A DNA stretch of 64,000 nucleotides from Ichthyophis bannanicus (taxonomy: Eukaryota; Chordata; Amphibia; Gymnophiona; Ichthyophiidae): assembly GCA_033557465.1 (NCBI GenBank), contig CM066034.1:411472159-411536158 (forward strand). The letters are read 5' to 3'. The notes under the pieces were generated by a model. The model worked only from the letters and a program-made list of their open reading frames with translations. It made no database searches and was not told where the DNA came from. The translations under genes were made by a program, and so were the position numbers. This document shows, piece after piece, positions 1-11,664 of this stretch (position 1 is its first letter; every line of letters starts with the position of its first letter).

Positions 1-1021
1 CATTTGTGCTTTCTCTCTGCTGATTCATGCAGCTCTCTCTGAACAGCCTGGCTTTAGCACAATGAAATTATATCATCGGTAATAGACAGTGTACAATCCA
101 TTTGTTCTTCTACTATATTTTCTACAACCGGTTCTGTCTCCATTGCTTCATACTGGCTATCAGCTGGATAAGTTTGAAACTTGTTACATGGCGTTTCTAA
201 GCACACACCCAGTTTCTCTTCTCGAGGCTTCTCCTTACAGCACTCTAACAGATACGGTTGAGAATTACCATATATACTGGATTTAGCAGGAAGAGAGTCC
301 CACCCTTCTGGCTTAGCATAAGACAAATTCTTAAAAGCAGTTTTATCTCTGAGCCAATTACTCAGCCTACCTTTTGGCTTTCGTACAGGAGAACTTCTCA
401 GTACTGCAGGGTCAGCTAAGGTTCCAAACCTTGGAGTTTGTGAGTGCTCCCAAATTAGCCTTCCCGGTATTCTTTCCCTTTGGCTGCCTTTCAGACATGG
501 CACCAAACCTGGGCTGTTTCTACCTGGCTTCTTGGCACTGGTTCTCCAATTGTTTCTCTTGCTGGTTTCCCTCTCAGACTTATACCTCAGAGAGTCCTCT
601 CCCAACTTCAGCTCCTCTGAGTTCTCACTCCAATACAGTTCCTTCTCTGCTTCAGATTCTCGTTTCTGTTCTGAATCTGGCTCTGGCCCTTACTCCGGCT
701 CTGGCTCTGATTCTGGCTCTGACTCCAGCTCTCTCTCTCGCTCTCTCTCCCGCTCTGGCTCTGACTTTCTCTCTAATGAGCATTTCTTATATCCCTGCTT
801 TCTAGGGTTTAACTTAGCCCTTCCCCCGACCAGGTGTTTTGCCTCAACTCCTGACTGTGGGAATAAACTGCAGCAGGGGCGTGTTTTCCTCTCTCGTGAC
901 TCATTCTGCTTGTAGTTTCCCTGGAAACCATGAGCCATGTGCTTTAGCTGCCTGTCAGCTACTGAAGCCAATTCTTCTGTTTCACTTATCTCAACGGATC
1001 AGAGGGACCTTCTACATCACA
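1..1021 (-). mobile_element. LTR fragment, relative of the Gmr1-like LTR
   Basis: Read on the minus strand, this LTR begins at 1021 with TGTGATGTAGAAGG, close to TGTGATGACGAAGG at the start of the two 1341-bp LTRs at 19350 and 23498. Other shared traits are the order of GA-rich coding-like sequence, a 'ccctggaaacc' block and a minus-strand frame with an acidic end. No polypurine tract lies at 1022 onward, so this is either a solo LTR or the 5' LTR of an element continuing left of the window. The far end is cut by the window edge. The match is by eye, and divergence from the other LTRs is high. Confidence 0.5.
54..605 (-). CDS. LTR-embedded acidic ORF (183 aa)
   Basis: This open frame inside the LTR fragment is basic and polar at the N-terminal end (many R, K, S). 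It is acidic at the C-terminal end, with a YPADS stretch followed by METEP and then IVEEQMD before the stop. The LTR ORF at 23993-24838 has the same layout, with an acidic tail containing VEEMEIGSGYEDCE, and the decayed LTR near 54770 encodes YPAES followed directly by METEP. It is probably the C-terminal part of an LTR-encoded product of the Gmr1-like group. No catalytic domain is recognised. The start codon is arbitrary because the frame stays open upstream. Confidence 0.35.
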   Translation of the reverse strand: MGEDSLRYKSERETSKRNNWRTSAKKPGRNSPGLVPCLKGSQRERIPGRLIWEHSQTPRFGTLADPAVLRSSPVRKPKGRLSNWLRDKTAFKNLSYAKPEGWDSLPAKSSIYGNSQPYLLECCKEKPREEKLGVCLETPCNKFQTYPADSQYEAMETEPVVENIVEEQMDCTLSITDDIISLC

Positions 1022-1625
1022 ACGTACATCCCTGCTGTTCGTCCCCCTGCCACTCCCGGTGCAAAGGCTCCCGTGTGAACAGCATTGTTGTACAGGGAGT
1101 GTTAGACAGGGACAGGAGGGGGCAGTCTGGAGGTGTAGTGAGAGCGGGGCATGGGCAGACTGTGACCCCCGACATACAGGGCCAATTTTGAGGTTGACCC
1201 TGTACATCCAGGGTTGGTCATGTAGATGGAGGACTTATTCCACCTCGGAGGTGCAATAAGTCCCCCTAGATGCCAGGGTACTGCAGCACCAGGCCAAGAC
1301 AAAACAGTGAGGGGGTGCAGAGGTTACCCCACGTCGGTGGCTAAGGATCACAGCTCCGTAATGGAGCCATGGTGCCATGGCAATGAGATGCCTTGGCACT
1401 GCGGTTCCTTTAGGAAACTGGACTGAGTTAGCCAGGGATCTGCAGATTATATGCCCATCAGAACTGGGGCCTGGCCTGCACGTCCAGGCCAATAGACCCA
1501 ATTCTGATCCTGCAGGCAGGTCTAGTCACCATGGGATCAGAATCGGGTGCTACCAATGTATGCCCAGATTTTGAGGGGGCACACAGGGGCTGGAACCAGA
1601 ATAGAATTGGCGTCCAATGTGCTTA
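1022..1625. repeat. Hairpin-rich interspersed repeat, copy 1
   Basis: This block shares modules with 14640-15215 and partly with 28816-29012. It has a 'ctgtacatccagg' segment, a stem-loop at 1231-1265 (ggacttattccacctc against gaggtgcaataagtcc), a 'gccatggtgccatgg' block and an 'agaatcggg' terminus-like motif. No coding capacity is evident. The class is unknown; a foldback or MITE-type origin is a guess. Confidence 0.45.
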
Positions 1626-2089
1626 AAAGCTTATCTCTTTGCCTATGTCAGTGAAAATATATGACTTTCATGCATTGATGGCTTGTAAATTTACACAGCT
1701 CATTATAAAATTACCTCCTCAAGGCAACCTTTCTCATTAGAGCATACACTCTAATCAAGAAAGACAGACAAGACACATACACACACACAAATAAACAAGT
1801 TGAAAAGTGCACATTTAGTGTGACACATTGGTGTGTTTCCCCTTTCCTCCATTCATGGACTTGGACATGTCTACGAGGAGGATTTGGTTGGAACAGCCAT
1901 GATAAAGTGTCTCTCACAAGAGTAGTAGGGGATATTTGAGTAGGAAAAATGAACATAGTGGGTAGTGACTTAAGGTATATGTGAGCCATGTTGGTGTGTC
2001 TATAGATCAGAATTATAATGTGGATATCTCCTTGGGCAGAGTGTAACTGTTTATCTGTGAGGATGTGAAGCTGGGATGTCAGAGAGTCA
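1626..2089. other. Unassigned sequence
   Basis: I see no recognisable gene or repeat here. A minus-strand frame entering from the right is driven by the adjacent CA/TG repeats. Confidence 0.4.
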
Positions 2090-3390
2090 TAGGCTGTGTG
2101 CTTCTGTGTGTGTTGGGTATATGTGTGTGTATGTGAGATGATGTGCTTGTGTGTGTGCATATCATTGGGGTGTGAGGTGTGTGTGTGTATGTATGTGTCA
2201 GATGAGGTATGTGTGTGTGTGTGTGTGTGTGTGTCATTGGAGGTGTCAGATGATATGTTTGTGTGTGTGCACATGTTGTTGCTGTTTATCTATTGGCACT
2301 GTGTTTTGGGGGACCCTGTATATTGAAGCTATGTATGTGTTGGCAGCCTATGTGTATGTTAAGCTTGTGTGCATGTTGGCAGACTGTATTGAAGACCCGT
2401 GTGTCTGTGTGTATTGGGGCTGTGCACATATTGGTGGTATGTGTTGGGGACCTGTTTGTGAATGTTGGGGCTGTGTATGTGTTGGCAGTGTGTGTTGGGG
2501 GTCTGTATGTGTGTATGTCATACAAAGTGTGCTGAGTGTTTGTGTATATATGTGTATGTATCATGGGCGTGTCAGGTGGTGTGTGTGTGTATGTGTGTGT
2601 GTGTGTGTGTGTGTAAAGGGTAGAGATGTTCTGTGTGTGTATGTGTTGAGGAATGAGTATATGTGTGTGTGTGTGTGTGTGTGTGTAATGGGTAGAGATG
2701 TTCTGCATTTATGTGTGTTGAGGAATGAGTATGTTTGTGTGTGTGTGTGTGCGTGCGTGTGTGATGGAGTGAGAGTGTACAGGGGGTATGTCGGTGTATA
2801 TGTCAAGGGGGTGTCAGGTAGTGTGTGTGTGTGTGTGTGTGATAAGAGTGTAGGTGGTGTGAGTGTATATATCACTGGGGTTGTTCAATGATGTATAGTC
2901 ATTGGGGATGTCAGGTGGTTGGTCTGGGAAGGATGTCATGTATATATGTATATGTGCATAGAGGTGTTGGATGTTAGGTATGGGTTTCTGTATGTGATGG
3001 AGGTATTACTGTAGGTGGAGTGTGTATGTGTTTGGGTCATGGGGCATATATGTATGGGGATGTGTGCATGTTAGTACTGTGTGTGTGTGTGTGTCAGGGA
3101 AGCGTAGAATAGTGTTTATGTGAGTTTCATGGGGAGTGTTGGGGTTTGTGTGTGTGAGTGATGTGGGTCTTGAGTGGTGTGCATTGAGGGTATCAGGATA
3201 TGTATGTGTGCCATGGAGAGCACTGGTGGGTTTGGGTATGTGTGCCATGGGAGGGGGGGGGGGGTATCAGATGATGTGTGCATTTTGGGGGAGGTGTGTG
3301 TATGTGTCATAAGTGATGTTGGGCATGTATGTGTCATGGGCACTATTGAGTGGTGTGCATGTGTGTGTTATGGGGGTGTCAGGTGCAGGC
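2090..3390. repeat. GT-rich microsatellite field
   Basis: About 1.3 kb is dominated by (TG)n runs, for example near 2210, 2580, 2660 and 2825, with interspersed TATG and GGGG units. Higher-order pieces recur: a 'gtgttgaggaatgagtat' segment occurs twice near 2645 and 2717. A G13-like run lies near 3248. Cysteine/valine-rich or histidine/threonine-rich frames here are translation of the repeat and are not genes. Confidence 0.9.
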
Positions 3391-3404
3391 TTCTCTGTCT
3401 TTGT

Positions 3405-3837
3405 AGCTTTCTTGGTTCCCCTGCAGTCATTCCCTCCCCTATCATACTCTCACACTATTTCTCCTTCCTATTTTTTCCCACTCTCCCTCTTTTACTACCA
3501 CCCACCTATGTACTCTCCCTTTCTCCCCCTCCCTTGTTGTACTTTCCGAATTCTCCTCCGTACCCTCCATGCTTCCCTCTGAGCTGCCCATTTTTCTTCC
3601 CTCCTCTATCTAACCCCACACTTCACTTTTCTATCCCTGTTCATCCCCTCTCTTTTTAACTCCTGAAATTCCACCCCTTTTCTTTAGTTCTGCCCATTCA
3701 CCCCTCCCCTAGTTATCCCATTCTTCCCTAACCCCAAACCCTCTCATACTCTACCTCATCACCCCTCCCCTTTCTATTCTTTCTTTCTAATCCCACCTCC
3801 TTTCTTTAGCTCTGCCCCTCACTCAACCCTGTTTTTT
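3405..3837. repeat. Polypyrimidine (C/T) tract
   Basis: The plus strand switches from G+T-rich to almost pure C+T, with many ccctcccct-type blocks and little G for about 430 bp. No gene is apparent. Such homopyrimidine stretches can adopt triplex (H-DNA) forms. Confidence 0.75.
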
Positions 3838-4172
3838 TTGACAGCCTGTGGCTTGGTGCCATGGGAAGATGATGATTTCTGCGGGACTTTGGGGGCTCTC
3901 TCTTCCTTCTTTGCTCATGGAAGATGAGGATTCCTGCAGGTGCTTCTGGGGCTACTCTCTTCTTTTCATGCTGGTGGGAACTGGGAGTTCTTACAAGCTC
4001 ATCAGGGCTGCCCCTCTCTCTTTGCTTGTGAAAGTTGGGGGCTCCCACCATCACTTCTGGGGCTGTTCTCCTTTTTCCTTGCTGGTGGAAGCTGGAGACT
4101 CCCATCAGCTCTTCTGGGTCCACAGTCCTCTCTTGTGCCAGCATGACCTGGAAACTCCTGCTTGTTCCTGAC
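3838..4172. repeat. Minisatellite, about 54-57 bp unit, about 6 copies
   Basis: Degenerate tandem units recur, each with 'ggggct..ctctct', a 'ttgctggtgg' block and 'gactcc..tcagctcttct'. Unit length is a multiple of three, so the minus strand stays open for 122 codons (3806-4174) as about 19-residue repeats of the type S-F-H-Q-Q-G-K-R-R followed by A-P-E. The frame is probably a by-product of codon-sized units, though a repeat-containing exon cannot be excluded. Confidence 0.7.
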
Positions 4173-4468
4173 ATTTCACGGTTGCTCTAGGGAAGGCCTA
4201 TACATCTTTTTGTTGGCACCTGCATTAACAAACAGATGCATATGGATGGACAGAGAAACAGATAGAAAGAGAGATGAATCTCCCCAAAATGCTCTATTGC
4301 TTATGCGAAACATGCCCAATAAAAGGATTTGAGTTGAAAGGGTGAGGCCATGATTGTGAAGAATTAAATCAGGTGAGTTATAAATAAGATGAATAGAGGA
4401 AGGAACAACTTTAATTGAGGAAAGCTATAAAGAACGAAGACTCTCAGACGTCTATATAAGAACCAACC
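4173..4468. other. Unassigned sequence before a CR1 copy
   Basis: AT-rich DNA with no recognised gene or repeat. Confidence 0.35.
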
Positions 4469-5312
4469 AGTATGTTACACTATGGTTACACGATGCAAGG
4501 TTCCACATTAGGAACCACCACCCAGGAAAAAGATTTAGGCGTCATTGTGGATACCTTGTTAAAACCCTCGGCCCAGTGTGCAGCGGCGGCCAAGAGAGCA
4601 AATAGAATGCTAGGTATGATAAGGAAAGGAATGGAAAATAAAACAAAAGATATTATAATGCCTCTATATCGTTCCATGGTGAGACCGCACCTTGAATATT
4701 GTGTGCAATTCTGGTCGCCGTATCTTAAAAAGGATATAGCGATTTTAGAAAAGGTTCAGAGAAGAGCCACCAAAATGGTAAAGGGGATGGAAGGCTACTC
4801 CTATGAAGAAAGGCTAAAAAGGTTGGGGCTCTTTAGCCTGGAGAAGAGACGGCTGAGGGGAGATATGATAGAAGTCTATAAATTAATGAACGGAGTGGAA
4901 CGGGTAAACGTAGATCGATTGTTTACCTTATCAGAATATGGAAAGACTAGGGGACATGCAATGAAGCTACAGGGTAAACTATTTAAGACTAATAAAAGAA
5001 AATATTTTTCACTCAACGTGTAATCAAACTCTGGAATTGTTACCGGAGGATGTAGTAAAGGCTGTTAGTGTAGCTGGTTTTAAAAAAGGTTTGGACAAGT
5101 TCCTGGAGGAAAGGTCCATAAACCATTATTAAGAAGGGACCCAGGATATCAATGCTTGAACCAGTACAAGCATTGTGGAACCTGTGTCCCTTGGGGAAAC
5201 TGCTAGGTACGTATGACCTAGATTAGCCACTGTTGGAAACAGAATGCTGGGCTTGATGGACCTTGGTCTGACCCAGTATGGCATATCTTATGTTCTTATG
5301 TTCTTATGTTGG
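4469..5312 (+). mobile_element. CR1 LINE family A, 5'-truncated copy
   Basis: The copy keeps the last third of ORF2 and the 3' tail. The tail shows the family-A signature 'ggaccttggtctgaccc', then 'agtatggcatatcttatg' and tandem 'ttcttatg' units. 5' truncation with a short repeated 3' end is typical of CR1. No target duplication was found. Confidence 0.85.
4472..5023 (+). pseudogene. CR1-A ORF2, C-terminal end of reverse transcriptase
   Basis: The 183-residue frame covers the region after the RT catalytic core: [62 protein letters not shown] and the GVERVNVD block. These are standard CR1 post-palm and thumb motifs. One T is missing at about 5008 relative to the minus-strand copy at 7580, which shifts the frame just before the 'IKLWNLLPEDVV' segment, so the last 40 or so residues are out of frame. 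The protein would be a retrotransposition enzyme acting on its own RNA; this fragment cannot be active. Confidence 0.85.
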
Positions 5313-5516
5313 TTAGAACTCTTTACTCCTTCCTACATTTTGAGTAACATTCTACTCTGATACCTAAATCATTTCCCAGACTGATCAGCATTTGCAGTTA
5401 TATAATACTGTTCTTCACAATTTCAATCAATCCACTAAAACAAATGATTAGGGGTAATATTATTAAACGGACAAACAAAACACCATGAGGTCAATATTCA
5501 AAGTCATTTATCCATG

Positions 5517-5752
5517 GAATGGAGAAGTAACCTAATGGTTAAGAGCATTGGCTTGGGAGACTAGGGTTCAATTCCCAATAGCACTCCTTGTGGCCTTGAG
5601 CAAGTCACTTAGCCCTCCATTGCTTCTGAAAAATCCAAGTTATCAATGTCCCTGTTTAATGTACATTACCAAGTTTAAGTTTCAATGTAAATCGCTTTGA
5701 TAGAAATGATAAAGCGGTATATAAAACCTGATGAATAAATACATTTAACTTT
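5517..5752 (+). mobile_element. tRNA-derived SINE with CORE-like segment
   Basis: The head is tRNA-like: A-box region 'taacctaatggtta' and B-box region 'ggttcaattcc'. A CORE/MIR-like block follows, 'ccttgtggccttgagcaag' then 'tcacttagccctcc'. The tail 'aatcgctttgatag' then 'aaagcggtatataaaa' resembles L2-type 3' ends, suggesting L2-dependent mobilisation. A minus-strand relative lies at 25443-25685. Confidence 0.75.
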
Positions 5753-7271
5753 AGTAATTAACTAGCTAGCTAGTTTGGTTTAAAATTTGGGGTCAGCTGA
5801 CCATTCAAAGTTTTGTTGGCCAACACAATGTCTGGCCTATATTAACCCAGTAGGGCTGTGCTTTTTTGAGCACATATTTGGTTTGTATGGGGGACTAAAA
5901 TTGTAAAATGTATGCAGATCACTTGTATGCTCATCTACTAATGCGTGCAATCGATTTGCACACTTAAGACATTTCTAGTGTACATACCATACGCATGCAA
6001 AGAACAAATATATGAAAAATGCCTGAAAAGTAGAAAATATTTGTTTAAAATTGGACAAAGCAAACTTATTTTTGGCCATATGCATGCCTATAAAAAAGAG
6101 GATGTCCTGGGAGACATGCTGGGGGCATAGTCAGAAGTCTACCAGAGATCACCAGTAGCATCATCGGCTTAACTTTAACTCGTTAAGTCGGACCACATAA
6201 ATAGCATGTTTAAGTTAACCAGATAAAAATATCTTATTAACCTGGATTTGTAATAGGCGTCACGGCACTTAACAACAACAGCAACAACGTTCAACGAAAT
6301 CCTGCTGTAGCGTTAACAAAAAGAATGCAATTTCCTTATCTGAAAAAAAAATTATGATTTGTCTGTCAGCAGATAAGCTTTTGTAGACATCCTGACCATC
6401 AGGCTCAAAGGCAGACGAGTGGATGGGATTAAGTTGAGGACAGGGTGAGGACTCAAAAAGCTGCTACAGGGGGGAGAGGAAAAGGTAAGGAGCTAAGAGG
6501 ACCAGATTTGGTTCTAAAAAGAGGCCTTTAATACAGCTGCAGCTGAGAAAAAAATATGCAAAACAGAAAAGTCATTCTATTTAGGAGGAAAGAATTAAAA
6601 TACAAGAGATAAATATAGCACAATCAAATAGCAGAATTAGGGGAGCATAAAACAGCTAAGAATCTCTTCTTTCTAGCTGAAAGTAGTTCAGGTTGAATCT
6701 CTATTGCCCATACTTTTGGCTGATTCTCCAGGTCTAGTGGGTTTTACATAGATCAGAGAATCTAATGAAGAATGCTTCCATAAAACATAGTATTTTCCTA
6801 TGTCAAGCTTTAAATTCCAGTGTTTTTGAACAATTGAGTGTGTGGGGGCTCCAAGGGATAGTATCCATTTGAAGCAGCTGTGTGAGTGAGGAAGAAGCTG
6901 AAGTACCTACATTTCAGATATTCTTTGAGCTCCAGGCAGAAAATGAGAAAAAAAAAAAGCTTCAAGAACTGTGAGCAATTGTATTTTGTTTAGGACTAAA
7001 CCCTGCTAGAATGTACTTGATAACAAGCCTCTCTTTTCAGCTGCCCTGGATACTGTGTGAATAAGCATGTATCCTTAAGGAGAAAACAAGGGGATGGATG
7101 GCATCATGCAAATCACAGTGAAGACTAGGATCAGAGCATGTAAGCTCATAAAAACTGTTCCGTCCCCTGAACTATATATGCTACCTCATATTTTGAGCAT
7201 TTCCTTTCCTATCACATATTCTATAGCGTGATTAAGAGGGTATGTTTCTAACTATATGCAAGGGTAAAAAG
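5753..7271. other. Unassigned AT-rich sequence
   Basis: There is no recognised gene, RNA or complete repeat in about 1.5 kb. It has short A runs (6345, 6950) and a segment near 5910-5960 resembling other 'tgcacac/tgcaaat' repeat debris at 16240-16380 and 40290-40380. Confidence 0.4.
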
Positions 7272-9316
7272 TACATAAGAACATAAGAACATGAGACATG
7301 CCATACTGGGTCAGACCAAGGTCCATCAAGCCCAGTATCCTGTTTCCAACAGTGGCCAATCTAGGTCATATGTACTTAGCAGTTTCCCCAAGAGACACAG
7401 GTTCCACAATGCTTGTATTGGTTCAAGCATTGATATCCTGGGTCCCTTCTTAATAATGGTTTATGGACATTTCCTCCAGGAACTTGTCCAAACCTTTTTT
7501 AAACCCAGCTACATTAACAGCCTTTACTACATCCTCCGGTAACAAATTCCAGAATTTGATTACACGTTGAGTGAAAAAATATTTTCTTTTATTAGTCTTA
7601 AATAGTTTACCCTGTAGCTTCATTGCATGTCCCCTAGTCTTTCTATATTCTGATAAGGTAAACAATCAATCTACGTTTACCCGTTCCACTCCGTTCATTA
7701 ATTTATAGATGTCTATCATATCTCCCCTCAGCCGTCTCTTTTCCAGGTTAAAGAGCCCTAACCTTTTTAGCCTTTCTTCATAGGAGTATCCTTCCATCCC
7801 CTTGGCTCTTCTCTGAACCTTTTCTAATAACTCTATATCTTTTTTAAGATACGGCGACCAGAATTGCACACAATATTCAAGGTGCGGTCTGACCATGGAA
7901 CGATATAGAGGCATTATAATATCTTTTGCTTTATTTTCCATTCCTTTCCTTATGATACCTAGCATTCTATTTGCTCTCTTGGCTGCCGCTGCACACTGGG
8001 CCGAGGGTTTTAACATGTTATCCACAATGACGCCTAAATCTTTTTCCTCGGTGGTGGTTCCTAATGTGGAACCTTGAATTGTATAACCATAGTTTGGGTT
8101 GTTCTTCCCTAGGTGCATAACTTTGCACTTGTCCACATTAAATTTCATCTGCCATTTTGATGCCCAGTCTTCTAATTTATCAAGATCCTCTTGCAATTTT
8201 CCACAATCCTCTTGGGTTTTAACAACTTTAAATAGTTTTGTGTCATCTGCAAATTTGATAACCTCACTCGTCATTCCACTTTCCAGGTCATTTATGAATA
8301 TGTCAAAAAGCAGCGGACCCAGCACAGATCCCTGGAGTACACCACTATTCACCTTTCTCCATTGGGAAAATTGTCCATTTAGCCCAACCCTCTGCTTTCT
8401 ATCTCTTAACCAGTTCTTGATCCACAGTAGTACACTGCCTCCTATCCCATGACTCTTTAGTTTTGCCAAAAGTCTCTGATGAGGGACCTTGTCAAAGGCT
8501 TTCTGAAAGTCCAGATACACTATATCAACCGACTCACCTTTGTCCACCTGTTTATTCACACTTTCAAAAAAACATAACAGATTAGTAAGACAAGATCTTC
8601 CTTGTCTAAAGCCATGTTGGCTGTCTCCCATTAGGTCATGACTATCTACATGCTGAGTAATTTTATTCTTTATGATGGTTTCTACCATTTTTCCCGGTAC
8701 TGACGTGAGGCTCACCGGTCTGTAGTTTCCCGGATCACCCCTGGAACCCTTTTTAAAAATTGGTGTTACATTGGCGATCCTCCAATCTTCAGGTATTAGA
8801 GATGATTTTAATGATAGTTCACAGATTACTAATAGCAGGTCTGCAATCTCATATTTCAGTTCTTTCAACACCCTTGGATGTATACCATCCGGCCCAGGTG
8901 ATTTGCTACTCTTCAGTTTATCTAATAGTTGTAATACATCTTCCCGATGTATCGATATTTCCTTCAATTCTTCCGCACCTTTAAATACCACTTCAGTCAT
9001 GGTAACATCCCTACATCTTCCTCAGTAAAGACCGAAGCAAAGAATTCATTCAGTCTCTCTGCTATCGCCTTATCGCCTCTTAGTGCTCCTTTAACCCCTT
9101 TATCATCTAATGGACCAACTGACTCTCTCACAGGATTTTTGCTACGAATGTACTTGAAAAGGTCTTTACGTCGCGTTTTTGCTTCCGCAGCAAGCTTCTT
9201 CTCAAATTCTCCCTTTGCCTGCCTTATCAATGCCTTGCATTTGACTTGCCAGTGCTTGTGCTGTTTCCAGGTTTCGTCGTTTGGCTCTTTTTTCCATTTC
9301 CTGAAAGATGCTTTTT
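7272..9316 (-). mobile_element. CR1 LINE family A, long 5'-truncated copy
   Basis: It carries the family-A 3' tail at the low-coordinate end ('acataagaacataagaacat', 'gccatactgggtcagacc') and ORF2 running to about 9316. There the sequence switches to the 'tttactaaatggcgg' end of element E0. It is the best-preserved family-A copy here. Confidence 0.88.
7450..9316 (-). pseudogene. CR1-A ORF2 reverse transcriptase, nearly intact RT
   Basis: The main frame (7666-9000, 444 codons) holds a full RT palm: SPGPDGIHPRVL near residue 34, NYRPVSLTS near 93, YLDFQKAFD near 163, GVLQGSVLGPLLF near 225 and the catalytic FADDTKLF near 250. The post-RT blocks [18 protein letters not shown] and EKRRLRGD follow. 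An in-frame TGA at 7666-7668 replaces an Arg codon seen in the 4472 copy; downstream residues continue in frame to 7450. The upstream part (EPNDETWKQHKHWQVK and so on) is in another frame after a frameshift near 9000. The endonuclease domain is absent. About 12 bp (TKMV) are missing relative to the other copy. Confidence 0.88.
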
Positions 9317-10617
9317 TTACTAAATGGCGGTAAACGGCAGTCTTTTCCATGCTTTAATGGCAGTAATAAGCGGTTACCGTATGGTAAAGTGTGCTGGGCA
9401 TGTTAGAGGCGGTCCGGCAGTAAGGGGTGGTAGTGGACACTTACCGTGTGGTCATAGCACATGTTGCACTGCGGTAACAAGACATTAAAGGGTAGTAGTG
9501 GACACTTAGCATGCGGTAATGGGACATGCTGTGGGAAGGTGTCTGGCATGCACCTCAACGCAGGAAAGCCACTGAAACACTGAAAGGGAAACAGGGAAGC
9601 CATTGGAGAAGGTATGGATGCAAGCACAATTGGTAGCTGATGGAGTGGCAATGTGGCAGTATATGTGATGAGCATGTTTGACCATACAGAAGGCCTATGC
9701 TGTTGACTAGGCGAGATAGGCAGCTGCCTAGTGATGATGGTCAGTGTGGGCATTGACTGTGTCATAGGTGGATGATGGCAGTATCAGAGTCAGTGGAGTG
9801 GCAGCCGTGGGTGGCACTGTGACAGGCATGCAGTCCTAGATGCTCCTAAAAGCATACACCATGTCGTAAGCTATATTATAGTGTCTGTGAGGTGTGGACA
9901 TGTATCCAGATGTACTGTCAGTCTGTGGCATGTCTGGGTGGAGGCTTCACGTTCCTGATGTGGGCAGCAAAGGTAGGATTGTCCATGAGTGCTCATGTGG
10001 AGCAGTCACAAGAGAGGTGTGCATGATATGGATAACTGCTGCAAATGACACTGATGGCCAAGGTGGGGCAGCTTACTGCCAGGTAGCTGCCCCAAAATGA
10101 ATCTCCCTGACAGTCAAATGGTAGGTGCAGGGCTGTGCCATGGAGTTTCTAAGCAGAGAGTTTGCAGTGTCCGTGGTCGGTGGATGTATGGGATCATACA
10201 GGCCAAAAGCATTTGGTGTGTGTGAACCAAAGGTAGCAGTGCCATGGGGTACATGAAACACCATTTGTGTGGGCGGGACTGGTGCCTCAGCCTGTTCAAC
10301 TGCAAGACAATACATCTGACAGAGTGGCATGATAGAAAGGGACAAGTTGAACCCATTTGCCCCATGTAGGGCAAGTAATGATGGCAGAACAGTGCAGGGG
10401 ATGGCTATGCAATGAATGTTAGGTGCTTAAATGAATGGTATATATCCTCTTTATGTAAAGCTGGAAGGTCACAATGATGGCAAAACAGAAAACGCATCTC
10501 TACCAGTTGACCCAGACATCTGCTGCATATACATCACTGATCCACTGCAATGCGCTGCAGCAGAGCCACTAAATCCATGGTCACAGACGACCATGACAAC
10601 TTTCTCAACGCAATCCA

Positions 10618-10814
10618 TATGATCATAAACACAAATTGTAATTTAGTTGATTGTTATAACTAGTTTAATATATATTCCTATTCTGTTAATCGATATGTTT
10701 CAACGCAACTTTATTATTGTTCCATGTAATGCATAAATGTTGTAATGCAATTTTTGAGTTATTTGTAAATCGCTTTGATTTATGAAAAGCGGTATATAAA
10801 ATCAAATAAATAAT
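10618..10814 (+). mobile_element. L2-type LINE/SINE 3' tail inserted in E0
   Basis: This AT-rich segment ends in 'aaatcgctttgatttatg' then 'aaaagcggtatataaaat' and 'caaataaataa', the same 3' end type as the SINE at 5517-5752. E0-like sequence lies on both sides, so it is a later insertion. The 5' limit is approximate. Confidence 0.5.
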
Positions 10815-10942
10815 GATGGGGAATGGCATGTTGGGATACCCAACGTGTGGCTATAATACATAGAAATATAGAAGAATGATTGTCTGCAGGTCACAGCAGA
10901 GCCAGGATTATGCAAGGTGGGCAAGCACACAATGAACAAGTA

Positions 10943-11006
10943 AGAATCAAATCCTGGACCTTTGACTATGGAGACATTGCACCAACCAGTAGGCTACACC
11001 TCCGCA
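10943..11006 (-). repeat. tRNA-like module in E0
   Basis: On the minus strand there is an A-box-like 'tgtagcctactggtt' and a B-box-like 'aggatttgatt' about 35 bp downstream. It sits at a position comparable to the module at 63735-63801 in E4. It is degenerate, without a convincing cloverleaf, and is treated as part of the transposon and not as a tRNA gene. Confidence 0.45.
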
Positions 11007-11664
11007 CAGCTCTACATCTGTCTGTGCCAGTATAGGATGGGCCCTCCACTAACCATGAGGCATTGCACATGCAAAATAGCGGTCTACAGCTGAAGAACCA
11101 ATGGAGAATGCACTGATACAGCATATCAGCTCAGTAAGATGCACTGGCTGCATGTGCTAAATGCACATAACAGCAGCAAGCTGTGCTGAAGAGTTGTTTC
11201 AGCTGTCACCTTGAGGGTGAGGAGGGGTGCCCAGAACCTGGTTCACCAAACCTGCACTGTTAGAGATGGTCTCTGTTGGCTGTGCTGCAGGTTCACATCA
11301 CTGCTAGTGTTTGGTAGGTATTATGTTTTTGTCTTTGTTTCCTGCATGGTATAGGTGATATTGATAGCAAATGCTTGGCCCTGTGTTCTGCCCATGCTGG
11401 ACACTAATCCTCCAATAACAGTGCAGATTAGTGGCCAGTGTGAATATGCTCCTGCCATGGACAGTCACTGCAGTGGGGATGTATAAGATGGTGCGGGGCT
11501 ACTTTTCTGCCAGGACCCCAGTGAGTAGGCCATGAACCACTGCTGCCCCAACCACTGAGGACTCTGCCTGGGGTGCCAGGACCTTGGACCGCCCCATGTG
11601 GCACATTGCCGTTCTACAGCAGTAGTAGGACTGTGTGCTGCCACTGTCACTGTGGGATCATGAC

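Noticed and set aside
374..915. Plus-strand frames rich in Ser/Leu/Ala in the first kilobase
   Set aside because: They run antisense to the LTR-encoded frame and reflect its GA-rich composition.
2151..2891. Long open frames rich in Cys/Val (plus) or His/Thr (minus)
   Set aside because: They are translations of (TG)n/(CA)n repeats, open in several frames at once, with no domain.
8099..9333. Plus-strand frames of 74-128 codons over the CR1-A copy
   Set aside because: They are antisense shadows of the minus-strand ORF2.
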